Assembly: GCA_964036155.1 (NCBI GenBank) | Contig: OZ038423.1 | Location: 52,653,249-52,717,248, forward strand | Length of the DNA: 64,000 nucleotides | Direction: 5' to 3' | Source: Diploscapter coronatus | Lineage: Eukaryota; Nematoda; Chromadorea; Rhabditida; Rhabditidae | Shown: positions 61,801 to 64,000 of the stretch, piece after piece | Position numbering within the stretch: the stretch's first letter is position 1 | Layout: each line of letters begins with the position of its first letter | Notes under the pieces: model-generated | What the model saw: only the letters and a program-made list of their open reading frames with translations | Databases searched by the model: none | Told to the model about the DNA's origin: nothing | Position numbers and translations under genes: made by a program

Positions 61801-64000
61801 TGGGATGAAGGCCTTGATGAGGTACAAGGGCGAGCCTGGGATGGGAGCGTCCTGTGTCACGTGGCCACGACGCTTTGCCAGCACCTGAATGGAGACGACG
61901 CTATGAATGAAGTAGCCGTTGATTGTCTTACAGTGTAGACAGAGGAGACACAGTCAGCAGGAGCGATGCATTCCACGATGAAGTAGGGCTCCATCAGACG
62001 AGGAGTCGCCATCTAAAATAACACCGTTTCTATTTGGTTTAAAGAAAATGTGTCATCTCCGTAAGAAAGAATCAAAAATCCCCTCTATCTGTAATCATTT
62101 ATTGTTAGATATTTTTGCCCTTGTTTTGCGCTACCAGTTGTATTGGCCACTGAGAAATGGCGGGATGAGACGTGAGGACGTAAGCCATCCTTTCCCACTA
62201 TTTCTTCCTGCTTTCTCACCCTCCCCTATCCTTGACTATAGATCACGTCATTTCAACATTGCCGATTGTATTTGCCACCTCATCTTTTAGTCTTTACATA
62301 ATCCACACTTCCTAGCTCTAAATCCTGTGACGCATACAATCAGCCTGTTTCCTTAAAAAATGAAATTTACCAAGAATGCCGAGTAAGCGCATCTGCGTGC
62401 AGTTGGGATGATCTGTCCCCCTCCGCTGTAGAGTCGCTCAGACGAAATCGTCGCATCGATCAGCTTGAACTTCACATTTCGAATTGCTGCAAGTTCGCCC
62501 TTCTTTAACTTCTTTCAATAGTAAATAATGTTGCTCACGTTCTTCGCAAAGAGGCCCCTCTCTGGTGGCCCACTGGAAGCCCTGCACGAGGGATTCGCGC
62601 ACTGTGCCGAGCAGTTGTTTGTCAACCTAAAATTATAATCTTCTTTCGAAGGAAAACCTTTGACATAAAATGAGTAGTCAAAACAGCTTGGAAATTTTCT
62701 AAACTGCTCTTTGATCTAGAAATAGCAATTCAACATAGTCATGAAAAAGCATCTACCCTATTGATATGGCGTCGGTCAAATTAGCTAAAGTATGGATAAA
62801 AATACGCAATAAAACGTAAACAAAGTACCCAGATTGAGGCGCAGATTAGTCATCGAAAAAGGCAATGAGCGAAAGTATGTTTCGTTGAAAACCGACGAAT
62901 AATTTGCGCCTCATGTTGTGTGCTTTCGTTTACGCGTTATTTATTACGCATATTTATCCCCACTAGACATGATAAGACTGATGCAATATTCAAGAGTAAT
63001 TTTTAAATCTCCAACCTCAGTGGGGAGTGTGTCATCAACGAAAATGTTAGGTCCAGTCGTGTCAGGACCGAAGGCCCAAATGGAGCGAGAAGCGAGCAGA
63101 TCCCACTCGTACTTGGTCTGGAAGAACTCGGCGAGTCTCTTCCGATTCCAGCCGATCTGCACAACTTCACCCTCGATGTCCTCTGCCAGACCCTTCTCCA
63201 ACGGCTCTGCCACCATCGTTATCTTGTTCCTGCAAATATTGCTTCTTTCAAAGTATCCTTGCGAATTTCTTACTTTTTGTTGGGGGTTTCAGCGAAGCAT
63301 TTGAGAGAGGAAGTTTCGATGACAGTCTCGTTGAATGTCACGACTGGGTCCGCCACTTTGATGTCGATTTCAGAGAACACCTGAATTTTTATTTTTAGAA
63401 AAAAACCCAATGCAAGACAGGTTCGTTGAAGGATCGATAGTTTGACATTGAGATTCAGATCCTGATAGTTACGAAGTTCTCAAATCGAAATTTTATTCTA
63501 GGATTTAAATGAAAAGTTTGAAAAATATCACCTCGACTTTTGTCGATCTTTCAACAGAAGAAATTCGATGACCAATTAAAAAGCAACTTTTCAAACCTTT
63601 CTCATATCGTGCATGACGCAATCCATGTAGAGCTCTCCAGTGCCAAGCAGGACGTGCTCTCCAGACTCCTCCACTCGAGTCGTCAGCAGAGGGTACGATT
63701 TGTTCACCTGAAACAAGCAGAATAGGTCTCCTTCCGCTCCATTCTCACCTTTCTCAATCCATCCAGCATTTTGGGCAGTTCTGATGGACTGATCGGTTCG
63801 ATTGCCATCTTCACAACGCTCTTCGTGTTAAATTTCAGAGGACGGAAAATGTACAGCTGAAATTTGTGAATGAAGTTTTTTCTTTGAAAAAATCAATTAT
63901 TGTTTTTGAGACTCGTTTTGGCTAAGCCAACTATTTAATTGGCAAAAGAGAAGAAAATAGGAAAGATCGAAAGCAAACATATCTCAAAAAAGTGAACCTA
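58888..64000 (-). CDS. eftu-2: EFTUD2/Snu114 spliceosomal GTPase, C-terminal half (runs off the right edge)
   Basis: At least nine exons encode about 450 residues of the C-terminal half; the GTPase domain lies beyond the window. EFTUD2 is the EF-2-like GTPase of the U5 snRNP that controls Brr2 during spliceosome activation. It is EFTUD2 and not ribosomal EF-2: it has [87 protein letters not shown] and [20 protein letters not shown], all spliceosomal-type, and ends with [20 protein letters not shown], which EF-2 lacks. The last exon (58888-58996) is separated from exon 61371-61468 by a 2,374-base intron holding a MITE and a complete MIF-like gene on the other strand. Another MITE lies in the intron at about 62640-63010. 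Visible exons are intact. Confidence 0.95.
59143..59335. mobile_element. TA-flanked MITE in the last intron of EFTUD2
   Basis: CTCTCCATTACCCCGAGATG at 59145 and its near-exact reverse complement ending at 59333 form arms of about 47 bases, with TA on both outer sides (59143-59144, 59334-59335). TA target duplications mark Tc1/mariner or PIF-like families. Confidence 0.8.
60469..61287 (+). CDS. mif: MIF-family protein nested in an EFTUD2 intron, without the catalytic proline
   Basis: Four exons (60469-60528, 60903-61025, 61067-61165, 61210-61287), all joined at phase 0, give 118 residues; MIF is about 115. The ATG is three bases after a CTAATTAG acceptor (spliced-leader type). The order matches [23 protein letters not shown], then [52 protein letters not shown] and [23 protein letters not shown] proteins form trimers and act as tautomerases and, in animals, as signalling proteins. 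The residue after the initiator Met is Ile, whereas tautomerase activity needs Pro there, so classic enzyme activity should be absent. AATAAA at 61350-61355 ends the gene 16 bases before the neighbouring EFTUD2 exon. Family assignment is from fold-wide similarity, not a search. Confidence 0.82.
61350..61355 (+). terminator. Poly(A) signal of the nested MIF-like gene
   Basis: AATAAA 63 bases after the stop codon, still inside the EFTUD2 intron. Confidence 0.65.
62793..62961. mobile_element. MITE with about 60-bp imperfect TIRs in an EFTUD2 intron
   Basis: TGGATAAAAATACGCAATAA at the left matches the reverse complement of the right end (TTATTACGCATATTTATCCC); inner arms carry GTTTACGC/GCGTAAAC-type and GAGGCGCA/TGCGCCTC pairs. 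Confidence 0.75.

Noticed and set aside
61371..63999. Ribosomal elongation factor 2
   Set aside because: The [15 protein letters not shown] and [13 protein letters not shown] motifs and the GLSEDV...LLELAK ending are those of EFTUD2, and the diphthamide-loop region of EF-2 is not present.

Overview
This window is nuclear DNA from a nematode. It carries a nematode cuticle collagen with the N-terminal domain, RVKR processing site and paired-Cys boxes of that family. Many genes have a TTTTCAG-type acceptor a few bases before the start codon, as expected for spliced-leader trans-splicing. A CDR/FAX-type GST-like protein and a MIF-family protein in the nematode style are also present. Genes are intron-rich (GPI has 14 exons, the collagen about 25), and intergenic and intronic DNA is AT-rich and full of small inverted-repeat elements. 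The intron density suggests a lineage outside the compact Caenorhabditis type; that is inference.

Layout, left to right. 1-3160 is mostly non-coding. 3260-3751 (+) is a small secreted Tyr/Gly/His-rich peptide with a TATA promoter. 4531-7952 (-) is an unrecognised zinc-finger and RGG/SP-rich protein. 8610-9096 (+) is a ubiquitin-like gene whose frame is broken once. 9193-11909 (+) is the C-terminal third of nucleoporin Nup155, alone. 12666-13861 (-) is an F-box/Kelch protein. Repeat A (15105-16085) follows. 16281-20377 (-) is an unrecognised four-pass membrane protein with a long coiled-coil tail, its introns packed with several MITE families, a 726-bp long inverted repeat and a tRNA-like sequence. 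22322-22664 (+) is a short secreted peptide precursor with a C-x6-C loop. 22969-24891 (-) is a CDR/FAX GST-like protein.

The middle holds an F-box cluster: one gene at 26223-29185 and a recent tandem pair at 35993-39569 and 41052-44677, separated by an inverted copy of repeat A. The cuticle collagen (30011-33725, -) lies between the first gene and the pair.

The right third is housekeeping: glucose-6-phosphate isomerase (45259-50394, -), the SM protein Sly1/SCFD1 (51366-56481, -), a divergently transcribed small extended-PHD protein (56705-58433, +), and the spliceosomal GTPase EFTUD2/Snu114 (58888 to the right edge, -, incomplete). The 2.4-kb last intron of EFTUD2 contains a TA-flanked MITE and a complete MIF-like gene on the opposite strand.

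The genes do not form one pathway; neighbours seem functionally independent. The most unusual items are the microexon-rich collagen, the nested MIF homolog without the catalytic proline, the stand-alone Nup155 C-terminus beside a frame-broken Ubl gene, the tetraspan/coiled-coil protein, the C-x6-C peptide precursor, and the recently homogenised F-box pair. Gene models were built by reading splice sites by eye: starts, stops and reading frames are the reliable part, and individual exon edges may be off by a base or two.
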